A DNA stretch of 64,000 nt from contig CAIUHP010000075.1 of the NCBI GenBank assembly GCA_903899015.1, positions 1-64,000 of the forward strand, in the 5' to 3' direction. The notes below the pieces were generated by a model that was given only the letters and a program-made list of their open reading frames with translations, was not told the origin of the DNA and made no database searches. The translations under genes were made by a program, and so were the position numbers. This DNA comes from an uncultured Armatimonadota bacterium (GTDB lineage Bacteria; Armatimonadota; Fimbriimonadia; Fimbriimonadales; Fimbriimonadaceae). Positions 8,799-18,057 of the stretch are shown piece after piece (within the stretch, counting starts at the first letter, position 1; every line of letters starts with the position of its first letter).

Positions 8799-10100
8799 TT
8801 ACGATTCCTTAACCGCGAAGCCATCTTGCTTCCCAATGACCGGGAGGAGTAAGTGAATGATGGTGAAAGCTAGCAGATAAGCCGTCGGCGCGATGATGTA
8901 CAAAATGAGATAGTTGTTGTGGGTCCAGGCAAGGACATGTCCCACAAATTCGGCGAAAAATAATCCTGCGATGGCCCCCGACATTCCCCCGATCCCAATT
9001 ACCGAACTCACCGCCTTACGGGGAACCGAGTCAGAAACCAACGTATATAGGTTTGCCGACCAACCCTGATGAGCCGCTGCTGCTAAACCGATAAGGCAGA
9101 CGGAAACCCACTGATTCGTGACTTGAGAAGCGAAAACCACTGGAATCACGCAAAGAGCGCAAGCTAACAAGGCAGTCTTGCGGGCAAAGTTGACGGTCCG
9201 TCCGCTCTTAATCAGGTGGGAAGACAACCAGCCTCCCGCGATGCTTCCAAAGTCGGCGATGAGATAGACAATTATCAAGGGTGGCCCAATGTTTTTGAGG
9301 TCAATCTTGTAATGATCAAACAGGAATCCAGGTACCCAAAATAGATAGAACCACCATATCGGACTACTAAGAGCCATTCCCACCGCAAAGGCCCATGTCG
9401 CACGAAACCTCAGGAGCCCGAGCCAGGGTATCGGTTCCGAAGTGTCCTTCGGATCACTTTGAATATAGGCCAATTCCGATGCTGAAACCTTGAGATGATT
9501 GTCTGGCTGCTGGTACATCATCAGCCAAGGAACAAGCCAAATGAAGCCAAGCACACCGGTGGCAAGAAATGCCATCGGCCAGCCGTATTTGAGGGTAATC
9601 CATGGGACCATCAGCGCGGAAACCATGACACCAACGTTCGATCCCGCATTAAAGATGCCGGTCGCTAACGCACGCTCTTTCTGCGGAAACCACTCACTGA
9701 TTGTCCTAATGGCGGCAGGAAAATTACCCCCTTCCGCAAGACCAAGCCCAACTCGGGCGATAGAGAATCCAGTGACCGAGCGAACGACCGAGTGTGCCAC
9801 GGCTGCCAAGCTCCACACGAAAACGGAGAGGGCATATCCTCGTTTGACGCTCAAAATGTCGTTCAGTCTTCCCGCAAACAAATACCCAGCCGCATAGGCA
9901 GCTTGAAACCAGAAAACGATGTGGCCATACGCCACTTCATCCATGTGCAAGTCCGTTTTCAGCGTGTTCTTAAGAACTGAAATGACTTGACGGTCCAGGT
10001 AACAAATGGTCGTGCCAAAGAATAAAAGGGCACAAATCCACCATCGGTATCGCGACATCGTCACCGATTTTCCATTTGCATCGGCGTCAACATTGTCCAC
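8799..10100 (-). CDS. MFS transporter, ACS family, hexuronate (ExuT)-like
   Basis: This 433-aa inner-membrane protein has about 12 hydrophobic segments and the anion:cation symporter signature of ExuT/GudP-type carriers: 'CYLDRQVISVL', 'GLGLAEGGNFPAAIRTISEWFP' cut by the conserved loop, and 'RALATGIFNAGSNVG'. Family members import galacturonate, glucuronate or related sugar acids with protons. The start given is GTG; ATG at 10058 (MSRYRWW, preceded by GGAAAA) is an equally good choice. It lies upstream of and opposite to the glucuronidase/esterase-like gene, which fits a uronate substrate, but the specificity is inference. Confidence 0.85.
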   Translation of the reverse strand: MDNVDADANGKSVTMSRYRWWICALLFFGTTICYLDRQVISVLKNTLKTDLHMDEVAYGHIVFWFQAAYAAGYLFAGRLNDILSVKRGYALSVFVWSLAAVAHSVVRSVTGFSIARVGLGLAEGGNFPAAIRTISEWFPQKERALATGIFNAGSNVGVMVSALMVPWITLKYGWPMAFLATGVLGFIWLVPWLMMYQQPDNHLKVSASELAYIQSDPKDTSEPIPWLGLLRFRATWAFAVGMALSSPIWWFYLFWVPGFLFDHYKIDLKNIGPPLIIVYLIADFGSIAGGWLSSHLIKSGRTVNFARKTALLACALCVIPVVFASQVTNQWVSVCLIGLAAAAHQGWSANLYTLVSDSVPRKAVSSVIGIGGMSGAIAGLFFAEFVGHVLAWTHNNYLILYIIAPTAYLLAFTIIHLLLPVIGKQDGFAVKES

Positions 10101-10293
10101 CGACCCATTTATACCAAGCTTCGGCTCAGAAAGGAAGGTTCAACTTTTGTCGTTTGACTCGAAAGCCACCGTTCACTGAACCGAACGACCATCGCTGGAA
10201 TTCAGTTTATTGTCTCGCTTGATCGTTCTCCGATTTGAGTCAGTCCAACCAAACTAGATTTGGGGCAAGCCAAGAGTGAACGGCTCAATATTG

Positions 10294-10338
10294 GATATGT
10301 CGATAAAAAAGGATTTTATCGACATATCACCCTATAAT
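10294..10338 (+). promoter_or_regulatory. Fic gene promoter with perfect 15-bp inverted repeat
   Basis: GATATGTCGATAAAA (10294-10308) and its exact complement TTTTATCGACATATC (10314-10328) are separated by 5 bases. A consensus -10 box TATAAT follows at 10333-10338, and no good -35 box is visible. The repeat lies where a repressor or activator would act. The predicted transcription start (about 10345) falls on the Fic start codon. Confidence 0.7.
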
Positions 10339-10345
10339 ATCGTTA

Positions 10346-11443
10346 TTGGCGACACATCTACCGTTCAATAGACCCGACCAACCCTACAACGATTTGCCCT
10401 TGTTGCCTCCAACTGTGGAAATTGAGAGCAAGGCAGTTTTGAAGGCTGCCATTGAAGCTCACATCGCCCTAGCCCAACTGAGGGGAGTGGCCAAAGCCAT
10501 TCCTAATGACAGCATCCTCATTCGAGCAATAGCCCTCCAGGAAGCCAGAACATCATCTGAGATCGAGATGATTGTCACCACAAACGATGAGCTTTATCGG
10601 GCACTGAGCCAAAATGAGTTCTCCATCGATCCTCAAACCAAAGAAGTTCTTCGTTACGCGGATGCGGTGTGGCTAGGTTATGGACATTTGCAGAAGGGCA
10701 AATTGTTGGATGTGCCCTTTTTCGAGGGGTTGGCTTCAACCATTCTTCAGCGTCCTATCTCCGTTCGAAAAGGACTTGGAACTCGAATTGGAGACGTTCG
10801 GACGGGAAAAACCGTCTACACGCCACCGGTCGGAGAGGCTTTGATACGCCGCCAGTTAGAGAATCTGTGTGCATTCTGGGAGAACAACCGCGAAGTCGAT
10901 CCACTTGTTCGACTTTGCATGGGGCATTATCAATTCGAAGCGATTCACCCATTTAGTGACTCAAACGGACGTGTTGGCCGTGTTCTAAACATCCTCTTTC
11001 TCGTTCACCAGAAGCTGTTGGACTCGCCCATCCTGTACCTTAGCAGAGCTATCATTGAAGATAAACCCGCATATTATCGTGGACTGAGACAGGTCACCGA
11101 GGAAGGGCGATGGGAGGATTGGGTACTCATGATGCTCGGCAGCATCACGTCGACAGCGATCGAGACCCGAAGACGGATTGAGACGATCCAGAGAGAACTT
11201 GACCTGGCCATAAACCATGCGAAATTAAATATGAGTCGCGGTTATAGCATGGAACTTATTCGCACCATTTATAGCCAGCCATACACTAGGATCATCTTCC
11301 TTGAGAAGGCCAACATCGCAAAAAGGCAAGCTGCTTCCGAATATCTTCAGGAGCTCGAGCGGATCGGACTCCTTCGAGGTGTGAAGAGGGGGCGAGAAAT
11401 GTATTACGTTAACGACCGGCTACTCGAAATTCTGACCATTTAG
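10346..11443 (+). CDS. Fic/DOC family AMP-transferase with C-terminal winged helix
   Basis: Fic proteins transfer AMP or a related group to hydroxyl side chains of target proteins. The active-site loop is HPFSDSNGRVGR with His201; the usual Gly before Asn is Ser here. The N-terminal inhibitory helix motif is 'TSSEIEMI' with the blocking glutamate at E74, marking a class II (self-inhibited) Fic; the residue after it is Met instead of the usual Gly or Asn. The C-terminal 100 residues ('YTRIIFLEKANIAKRQAASEYLQEL') form a winged-helix DNA-binding domain. The only suitable start is TTG at 10346, lying right at the predicted transcription start, so the message may be leaderless. The upstream perfect inverted repeat suggests autoregulation. 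No antitoxin-like partner gene adjoins it. Confidence 0.9.
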   Translation: MATHLPFNRPDQPYNDLPLLPPTVEIESKAVLKAAIEAHIALAQLRGVAKAIPNDSILIRAIALQEARTSSEIEMIVTTNDELYRALSQNEFSIDPQTKEVLRYADAVWLGYGHLQKGKLLDVPFFEGLASTILQRPISVRKGLGTRIGDVRTGKTVYTPPVGEALIRRQLENLCAFWENNREVDPLVRLCMGHYQFEAIHPFSDSNGRVGRVLNILFLVHQKLLDSPILYLSRAIIEDKPAYYRGLRQVTEEGRWEDWVLMMLGSITSTAIETRRRIETIQRELDLAINHAKLNMSRGYSMELIRTIYSQPYTRIIFLEKANIAKRQAASEYLQELERIGLLRGVKRGREMYYVNDRLLEILTI

Positions 11444-11546
11444 TTGCCACGACCCTTCAAGCGGACCCGATATCCCATCCCTTCCAAACGAGGATGCCCA
11501 GGAATGTTCGCAATTTGATATTCTGCTGATAGTTCTGAGGTTTTAA

Positions 11547-14500
11547 ATGATTGGGATAGCGATTCTTGCGTTTGCGCTTCAACAGAAGACTCCGATTGAC
11601 TTTGCTCGCGAGGCAATTCAAGCTGCAGTCGGGACCGAGAGTTCCCGAGTCGAAATAACCAGTTATAGCGGCCGAGTAAAGGAGTGTTATCGAATATCGA
11701 GCCACGACGGGAAAATTACGATCGCAGGATCGGACCCGGTAGGGGCAATGTATGGCGCTTTTGAATTTGCCGAGCGAGTGAAAAACAACGGTGATGCCGC
11801 TTGGAAAACCAACGTCGATGGTGAACCTTTCCTACCGGACCGAGGGCTCAACCTGTTTACGACACTCCCCTGGAACTACGCCAAGAACGACACCGATTAC
11901 GAAGACGCTGCCCTAGTGGATCCTAATCGATGGTGGTTCCAAAACGATGATTACTGGACCACCCTTCTCGACACGATGGCGCACAGTCGGTTGAACTGGC
12001 TGGATATTCATGGAATGTGGGATGTGAGCTCAACCCGTGCTCCAAACCTTTATGCCTACTTTGTTACAAGCCCATCATTTCCCAAGGTTGGCGTTCCCGA
12101 AGAAGTCAAGCGAGCCAATCTTGCCCGGCTGAATCGAGTGGTTCAGATGGCGCATGAGCGAGGGATTCGGGTGAGTTTGATGGCTTACGAGGCCAATCTA
12201 CGGATTCCCCAGAACCAGAATCCTCCTTATGCTCAATCTGAAGAGAACATTTACAAGTACACAAGAGAAGCCGTCGAGCAGATGATCCGAGGCGTTTCTG
12301 GCCTCGACGCGATTGGCTTCCGAATTGGAGAGAGTGGACGCAGTGAATCCTTCTTCAAGTGTTACGGCGAGGCCGTCAAACTAAGCGGACGGAACATTCC
12401 ACTTGTCACCCGGAGCTGGATTACCCGTCGACAACGCGTCTTGCCGCTCGCGCGGGCTTCGAACGACTTTACCGTCGAGATTAAGTACAACGGCGAGCAA
12501 TGGGGCGCACCGTATCCGGTCGCGGGTGGTCGAATGGCGACCTGGAATAGCTATTCTTTCGAAGACTATCTAAGCGACGCTGGCTCTCCAAGTAAAAACG
12601 CTAAGACTTGGCCCGGTTGGTCCGCAGAAGGTGGTGGCAAATGGCCGAACAACCCCTACAAAGAAGTTTGGCAGGTGCGTGCAAATGGTACTCACCGCAT
12701 TTTCCCTTTCTATAACCCTGACTGGGTTCGACGCTCGATCAGTGCCATGAAGGTCGGCACCGCTTCGGGCTACACCATTGAAGGCGAAGACGCTTACTAT
12801 CCCAAGTCTCCTCTCTACTACTTGTCCAACCCTAAAGATCAGTATTGCGATTGGATCCATCAAAGAGATGCCATGTATTGGATGACCTGGGGAAGGCTCG
12901 GTTACGATCCCAAAACCCCAGATTCCGTTTTTGATGCCCAAGTCACCCAGTGGTTTGGACCTCAAGGTCAGAGGATCGCAGATATTTGGAAGAACGCAAG
13001 CCAGATCGTTCCGCTCTCGTTCATGGCGAATTCTCTCGGCCCAGATCACCGAGACCATGCTCCGGAACTTGAGACGGGTGGCGATACCCAAGGGTTTATT
13101 GACGGGCAACCTTTCGATCCGTTTGTTTTCCGATCCGTTCACGAAACGGCTGGACTCCAAGCAATGGGTGTCACTGATGGTCGAATCGGGGTTGACGACG
13201 TCGGAACTCGCCTGGCAACACTTGCTCGGGACATTCGCAAGCTCACCAATTCAATTAGCGAATCTGCCATCCCCGCCGAGAACAAAAAACGATACTTCGA
13301 GTTAAAGAATTCGTTTGGGATGCTCTCAGGATTGGCTCAATACACAAGCGGCCGATTTAGTTCGGCCCAGCGGGTTGCTACTCAAGAGGTGGAAACGGGT
13401 GAAGATCTTCTCACAAGTCCTTTCGATGCTCAACGGGTACTCCGTCAGCTCAACCAGAACATAAACCCGTTCTCTCCAACCGAGGCGTCTCCGTTTGCGA
13501 ATCACAGTTTCATGAACGTGTGGAAGGGCTGGGAGATTCTCTCCAACTCCGACGCAGCCAACTTTTACAAGCCGTTCACTGAGCGGCTTCGCATGCACAC
13601 CAACACGTTTCATTGGAAGTCTGAAGCTCCATTGATTGAACGAGAGGGAATGCCACCAGTAGCTTACCAAGCACAACCATTGCCAAAGTCTTCCGCTCCT
13701 GGTTTAAATTTGGCCGCACTTTCAACTGCCGAACTAACGTGGAAGAGATCGGGAGGCAAAGTGGTGGCGATGGTGCCCACGAAAGGACTCAAGGCGGCGT
13801 GGCTCCTCTATAAACCGCTTCCGAGCCCGACGTTCTTTCACAAGACTCCAATGGCTCGAATCGGCGACCACTTTGTCGCTTCCATTCCGGACGAATCCTA
13901 CGGCGAGTGCCTCGCCGCAGAAATTCAATCAGACTCGGGATTAACACGTATTCCCTCGTTTGTCCAAGGCAAGAAACCCTACGTGATTGTTTCTGCTCGG
14001 TCTGGACCAACCGCTCAGATCTATGGAAATGAGGAGGCGATGACTTTCCTCGATTCCAAGGTCATCACGCCAGAGAAGTACGGTTCGATGATCGTCGCCC
14101 CGCGAGCAAGTGATTTCTTCCGAGGTTTCGATCGCACCACTCGGCGCAAAGTTCTTGACCCAGTGGCTCGGGGAATGAAGCTTATTGTTCTTCAACAGGA
14201 TTTCGTTTCTGGCCGATATCCCTTGGACTTTCTGCCTCGCCCGCTAAGAGTCGAGGGCAATCCTACTCCTGGTGTTTTCGATGCTGGAGGACTGCTTGGT
14301 CTGCCTCGATTGGAAACTCGAGAGATCATGTGGCAGCACTTCCTTCCAAGCGAAGGATGGGAGGTCCCCGGAAACGGTGGCGTTGCCCATATGAAGTTTG
14401 GCAAGGGCGACATCTTTGTCGTGGCCGGTCGGCTCATGCAACGGATGACCTCCAAACCTGTTGCACTAGCCTTACGAAAGCTACTCGAGACAAACGGTAG

Positions 14501-16415
14501 ACACCTTCCCGCGATCCTTTTCGATCCCGGCACGGAAGGAGCAGTCTATTCCACATCGATCTACCCCGATCTTTTCAACGCGCTCAATATTCCCTTCCTC
14601 ACTCTCGGCGAAGTCATTGCTAAAGAGCAAGGACCTAACGATCTCAAAGCCATTCCGGGACCTATCATGGACGACGACATCCTCAACGGTAAAGCCAATG
14701 CCCAAGGCACTGCATTTCTCAGAGGCAGGGTACAGAAAATGTCTGCTGTGCAGACTCCAAGTGCGGCGTCATTCGAATCCATTCGCAAGGCTCGTAAGAA
14801 AGAGCTCTTGAAGGCTTTAGGACTCGATCCTATGCCACCGAAGACTCCTCTAAATGCCCGCCAAACGGGAATCCTTTTTGGTCAAGGATTTCGGATTGAG
14901 AAGGTTGTGTTTGAAAGCAGACCTAACTTCTATGTAACGGCCCACGTTTATCGTCCAAATACAAAAGACCTTATCAAGCGGCCCGTCATCATGAACGTCA
15001 ACGGACACTGGGCCCACAAAAAAGACGAAGACCGAATTCAACTTCGATGCCAATTCGAGGCCCTGCAAGGCTACATCGCAATCGCGATTGACAGCCCTGG
15101 ACACAGCTTTGAAGGCAATAGCCTTATTGAGCGACGGCCAGAAGGAGAGCACAACGACTTTGCGCTCGTCGAAGGCGGCAGTAATGCGACCGGTTACTAT
15201 GTGTGGGACGCGATTCGGGCCTTGGATTACATGGCCACACGTCCTGACACCGACATGCAACGGATCGGTATCACAGGTGCTTCAGGAGGCGGGCTCGCCA
15301 CTCTTTACGCCTTTGCTGCGGATGATCGTTACACGGCGGCCGTTCCGGTGGTTTATATGTCGAGCCTTGAGCTTGCCCCGGACAATGGATGCCTTTGCAA
15401 CCACGTACCGGGAACCTGCCAGATTGGTGATCGGTCGGACGTGATCGGTATCCAAGCCCCCAAACCGGTTTACATCATGGGCGCCCAAAACGATGGTGAA
15501 TTCACTCCGCCGGGCATGATGCTGACCCACAAGAAAATGGAAGCGACGTGGAACCTGTTTGGCAAAGGAAATGATACTTATGTTCAAGTCTATGCAGGTG
15601 GACATGACTATAACAAACCCATGCGCGAATCCATGATCGGGTTCTTCAATAAGTATTTGAAGGGCGAAGGGGACGGTTCTTCAGTTCATGAACCAGACTT
15701 AAAGGTCTGGGATTCCGAAGATCACCAACTGCTTGTTCTCGAAACCCCCATTGCGGGTGAGCGAACCATGCGTGACCTGAGCAAGGAATATCTCGACCAA
15801 GCTCCCTCTGCAGTTTCGAAAGAAGAAGTTATCCGAATCAACGGCGGGCTTCCCGCGAAGTCAGCGCTTAAATATCAAGAATTGGGAGACGGTTCGAAGC
15901 GAGGTGTTATTTTCGAGCCCCAAGCTGGGCTTCAAGTCCCTGGAATCTTGGTCATGCCCAAAGGGAAGGTTGAAGGCGTAACGATCGTGATGGTGGATGC
16001 CGGTAAGGCAGAGGGCCAAAAACTCGTTCCAGCCTTACCCAACCAAGCGACCCTCTACTTGGACGGTCTTGGAATCGGAGAACTGAACCAGGTTGAGATG
16101 AGATACGCCGTCTACATGGGGACGTCGATCTCGTTTATGAACGGTTGGGAAATTGTCCGCGCGGCCGAAGCGATGGAGCGCTACTCCAAAAACGTCAGCA
16201 TCATTGGGAAGGGCCCCATTTCTTCTCAATCGGTGATGTTCGCTGGAATCATGCACTCAGACTTCGCAAGCGTTACAGGTCAGGAGTGCCTCAAGTCATG
16301 GAAGGATGTCTTCCAAGACAACATCTCCGACTACGCAATCCAACCAAGAGCTCATTTGTGTGGATCGTTGGATCATCTCCGATCCTTGGTTAAGAATGCC
16401 ACTTGGAAGTTCTAG
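11547..16415 (+). CDS. Giant fusion: GH67-like glycosidase plus alpha/beta-hydrolase esterase
   Basis: This 1622-aa protein appears to join at least four modules. Residues 1-90 resemble the GH20/GH67 N-terminal alpha/beta domain ('DPVGAMYGAFEFAERV'). Residues about 90-690 look like an alpha-glucuronidase-type barrel ('GFRIGESGRSE' near 260, 'EGGGKWPNNPYKEVWQVRA' near 360). A middle region (about 720-1050) resembles a ThuA/glutaminase-like domain. Residues about 1085-1400 are an acetyl-xylan-esterase-like hydrolase with nucleophile S1246 in GASGGG, a candidate Asp in 'MGAQNDGEF' and His in 'AGGHDYN'. The last 200 residues resemble a second hydrolase fold without a GxSxG. A short hydrophobic start may be a signal. 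GAGG precedes the ATG. Removing glucuronosyl and ester groups from xylan-like polymers is inference; the glycoside family is uncertain. Confidence 0.72.
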   Translation: MIGIAILAFALQQKTPIDFAREAIQAAVGTESSRVEITSYSGRVKECYRISSHDGKITIAGSDPVGAMYGAFEFAERVKNNGDAAWKTNVDGEPFLPDRGLNLFTTLPWNYAKNDTDYEDAALVDPNRWWFQNDDYWTTLLDTMAHSRLNWLDIHGMWDVSSTRAPNLYAYFVTSPSFPKVGVPEEVKRANLARLNRVVQMAHERGIRVSLMAYEANLRIPQNQNPPYAQSEENIYKYTREAVEQMIRGVSGLDAIGFRIGESGRSESFFKCYGEAVKLSGRNIPLVTRSWITRRQRVLPLARASNDFTVEIKYNGEQWGAPYPVAGGRMATWNSYSFEDYLSDAGSPSKNAKTWPGWSAEGGGKWPNNPYKEVWQVRANGTHRIFPFYNPDWVRRSISAMKVGTASGYTIEGEDAYYPKSPLYYLSNPKDQYCDWIHQRDAMYWMTWGRLGYDPKTPDSVFDAQVTQWFGPQGQRIADIWKNASQIVPLSFMANSLGPDHRDHAPELETGGDTQGFIDGQPFDPFVFRSVHETAGLQAMGVTDGRIGVDDVGTRLATLARDIRKLTNSISESAIPAENKKRYFELKNSFGMLSGLAQYTSGRFSSAQRVATQEVETGEDLLTSPFDAQRVLRQLNQNINPFSPTEASPFANHSFMNVWKGWEILSNSDAANFYKPFTERLRMHTNTFHWKSEAPLIEREGMPPVAYQAQPLPKSSAPGLNLAALSTAELTWKRSGGKVVAMVPTKGLKAAWLLYKPLPSPTFFHKTPMARIGDHFVASIPDESYGECLAAEIQSDSGLTRIPSFVQGKKPYVIVSARSGPTAQIYGNEEAMTFLDSKVITPEKYGSMIVAPRASDFFRGFDRTTRRKVLDPVARGMKLIVLQQDFVSGRYPLDFLPRPLRVEGNPTPGVFDAGGLLGLPRLETREIMWQHFLPSEGWEVPGNGGVAHMKFGKGDIFVVAGRLMQRMTSKPVALALRKLLETNGRHLPAILFDPGTEGAVYSTSIYPDLFNALNIPFLTLGEVIAKEQGPNDLKAIPGPIMDDDILNGKANAQGTAFLRGRVQKMSAVQTPSAASFESIRKARKKELLKALGLDPMPPKTPLNARQTGILFGQGFRIEKVVFESRPNFYVTAHVYRPNTKDLIKRPVIMNVNGHWAHKKDEDRIQLRCQFEALQGYIAIAIDSPGHSFEGNSLIERRPEGEHNDFALVEGGSNATGYYVWDAIRALDYMATRPDTDMQRIGITGASGGGLATLYAFAADDRYTAAVPVVYMSSLELAPDNGCLCNHVPGTCQIGDRSDVIGIQAPKPVYIMGAQNDGEFTPPGMMLTHKKMEATWNLFGKGNDTYVQVYAGGHDYNKPMRESMIGFFNKYLKGEGDGSSVHEPDLKVWDSEDHQLLVLETPIAGERTMRDLSKEYLDQAPSAVSKEEVIRINGGLPAKSALKYQELGDGSKRGVIFEPQAGLQVPGILVMPKGKVEGVTIVMVDAGKAEGQKLVPALPNQATLYLDGLGIGELNQVEMRYAVYMGTSISFMNGWEIVRAAEAMERYSKNVSIIGKGPISSQSVMFAGIMHSDFASVTGQECLKSWKDVFQDNISDYAIQPRAHLCGSLDHLRSLVKNATWKF

Positions 16416-16422
16416 GAAAACC

Positions 16423-16454
16423 AAACTCCTCTGCTATTGATGGCAGAGGAGTTT
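16423..16454. terminator. Bidirectional terminator
   Basis: A perfect 12-bp inverted repeat (AAACTCCTCTGC at 16423-16434, GCAGAGGAGTTT at 16443-16454) with an 8-base loop lies between the convergent fusion gene and the CLC transporter gene. Short A and T tracts flank both sides. Confidence 0.75.
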
Positions 16455-17828
16455 TCATGTTTCTGCATCGTCACCCGTGACCTTGATGTCTCCACCAACA
16501 CGCCACCGGGCAAACGGCTCCGTCAAGTTAAACCCGAGTAACTGAATAGATCTTAGGCTTTGACCATCCTTGATATGAGCGTGATTGGTCTTCGGTTGAT
16601 GAACTTGCTGTGAGGCGTAGATGCCTCGGTGGCCACCTAGAATGTAAGTCAGGATGCACGATATAGCGAGCGGTAAGATGAGGTGACCGCCGAAAAGCTC
16701 GACCCCCATAATGGTGCAAGCCAACGGGGTATTGGCTGCTCCCGCAAAGACCGCCACAAATCCGAGGGCAGCAAAAAGTGCAGGATCTTGGTGGGTAACT
16801 TGTGCAAATGCTGCTCCCAGCGTGGATCCAATGCAAAAGAGAGGTGTCACTTCGCCCCCTTTGAAACCGGTGCCAAGGGTGATGGATGTGAAGAGAATCT
16901 TTAGCAGAAACGCATAAAGCACGACTTTCCCAGGGTGAAACGAAGCTTTCATCAACGGAATCCCAAGACCGTTATAGTCTTGATTCCCCACCAACAGAGT
17001 CAATCCGATAATCGCAAATCCGCCTATGATCGGCCGGACATAGGCAGCCCCCTTCATTTCCTTCCCGATGGACTGAATCCAATGAGTCAATTCAGAAAAT
17101 GCAGTGCTGGCTAAGGCAAATAACACCGTCACACACAGGATCAAAAGCAAAACGGTTGGCGTTAACGTGAATGTGGGGGCAAAGTCGTACCCTTGATGTC
17201 GAATTCCAACTCCCTTACAAACCACGTCACCGACAATGCTAGCGACAAGGCACGGGATAAGTGCGTCGTACTTGATCCGTCCAATTGACAAGACTTCCAT
17301 TCCGAAGATCGCGCCGGCAATGGGAGTTCCGAACACGGATCCAAAACCGGCTGATATTCCGGTCATGATCAGAATGCGACGATCTTCTTTTGAAAGCTTG
17401 AGCGGCTTTACAGCTAAATCCGCTAAAGTGCCCCCCATCTGAACCGCAGTTCCTTCTCGTCCTGCTGAACCACCTAACAAATGAGTGAGGACCGTCGTGG
17501 CTAGGATATAAGGAGCCATCCGAAACGGAATGGATCCATTCGGATCGTGTATTCGATCAAGAAGCAGATTGTTACCGCCCGCAACGGATTTTCCATGACC
17601 GGCATAAGCGAGGCCAATTGCTGCTCCGCCAATTGGCAGCAGCAATAGAAGCCACGGATGAGCCAGCCGAGTCGATGTCGCAACGTCGAGTGACCACAGA
17701 AAAAATGCGGAAGCAAGCCCAGAAAGGATGCCCACCCAAGCCCCGAGTAGCGTCCATTTGATCACGACTGCAAACAGAGCCGTCTGTTCATTCCAACGCA
17801 GCCGACCGTTCATTGACTCAGAATCCAC
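16455..17828 (-). CDS. CLC-F type fluoride/proton antiporter
   Basis: This 457-aa membrane protein belongs to the CLC family. It carries the gating glutamate E125 in 'GSAGREGTAVQMGG', and 'GFKGGEVTPLFCIG' near the second half-site. In place of the chloride-type GSGIP motif it has 'GGNNLLLDRIHDP' (84-96), which is the pattern of the fluoride-exporting CLC-F branch. The fluoride riboswitch directly upstream supports this independently. The protein removes cytoplasmic fluoride, so protecting enolase and other metal-phosphate enzymes. The start is GTG at 17826-17828 with GGGAG upstream; ATG at 17813 is an alternative. It is transcribed from its own promoter, not from the SGNH gene. Confidence 0.9.
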   Translation of the reverse strand: MDSESMNGRLRWNEQTALFAVVIKWTLLGAWVGILSGLASAFFLWSLDVATSTRLAHPWLLLLLPIGGAAIGLAYAGHGKSVAGGNNLLLDRIHDPNGSIPFRMAPYILATTVLTHLLGGSAGREGTAVQMGGTLADLAVKPLKLSKEDRRILIMTGISAGFGSVFGTPIAGAIFGMEVLSIGRIKYDALIPCLVASIVGDVVCKGVGIRHQGYDFAPTFTLTPTVLLLILCVTVLFALASTAFSELTHWIQSIGKEMKGAAYVRPIIGGFAIIGLTLLVGNQDYNGLGIPLMKASFHPGKVVLYAFLLKILFTSITLGTGFKGGEVTPLFCIGSTLGAAFAQVTHQDPALFAALGFVAVFAGAANTPLACTIMGVELFGGHLILPLAISCILTYILGGHRGIYASQQVHQPKTNHAHIKDGQSLRSIQLLGFNLTEPFARWRVGGDIKVTGDDAET

Positions 17829-17920
17829 AGAGCATTCACTCCCGATCGCGTCGATAGCCTATTCGTTATGTTCAAGCAACACCTTGTTTCAACCAGGCTT
17901 CGCGTTGGGAGAGAGTTCCA

Positions 17921-18002
17921 CCTACGGCGAGGCCACCGTAGGAGTCATCAGCTGAAGCATCGTTGCTTCCAGCGGTTGGTTCAGGGCGAACTCCATGCCC
18001 CG
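17921..18002 (-). ncRNA. Fluoride (crcB) riboswitch
   Basis: Read on the minus strand, 18001-17936 shows the conserved fluoride aptamer blocks in order: GGGGCATGGAGTTCGCCC, then AACC…AACCGC, a GAAGC/GCTTC stem, and GCTGATGACTCCTACGG. GGAGT pairs with ACTCC to close the main stem, and GGGC pairs with GCCC as the pseudoknot. Just downstream CCTACGG (17936-17942 on the plus strand reads CCGTAGG) can pair with CCGTAGG copied from 17921-17927, which competes for the aptamer's 3' strand and is the likely expression platform. Fluoride binding is expected to turn on the CLC gene about 95 bases downstream. Confidence 0.93.
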
Positions 18003-18012
18003 TAAGAACTCT

Positions 18013-18041
18013 ATGATAGCTGATCGTACACAAGGCGTCAA
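18013..18041 (-). promoter_or_regulatory. Sigma-70 promoter for the fluoride riboswitch transcript
   Basis: On the minus strand TTGACG (18041-18036) is followed after exactly 17 bases by TATCAT (18018-18013). Transcription would start near 18006, a few bases before the aptamer. It lies between the SGNH hydrolase stop and the riboswitch. Confidence 0.8.
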
Positions 18042-18057
18042 CGAATGGACGCGTTGT

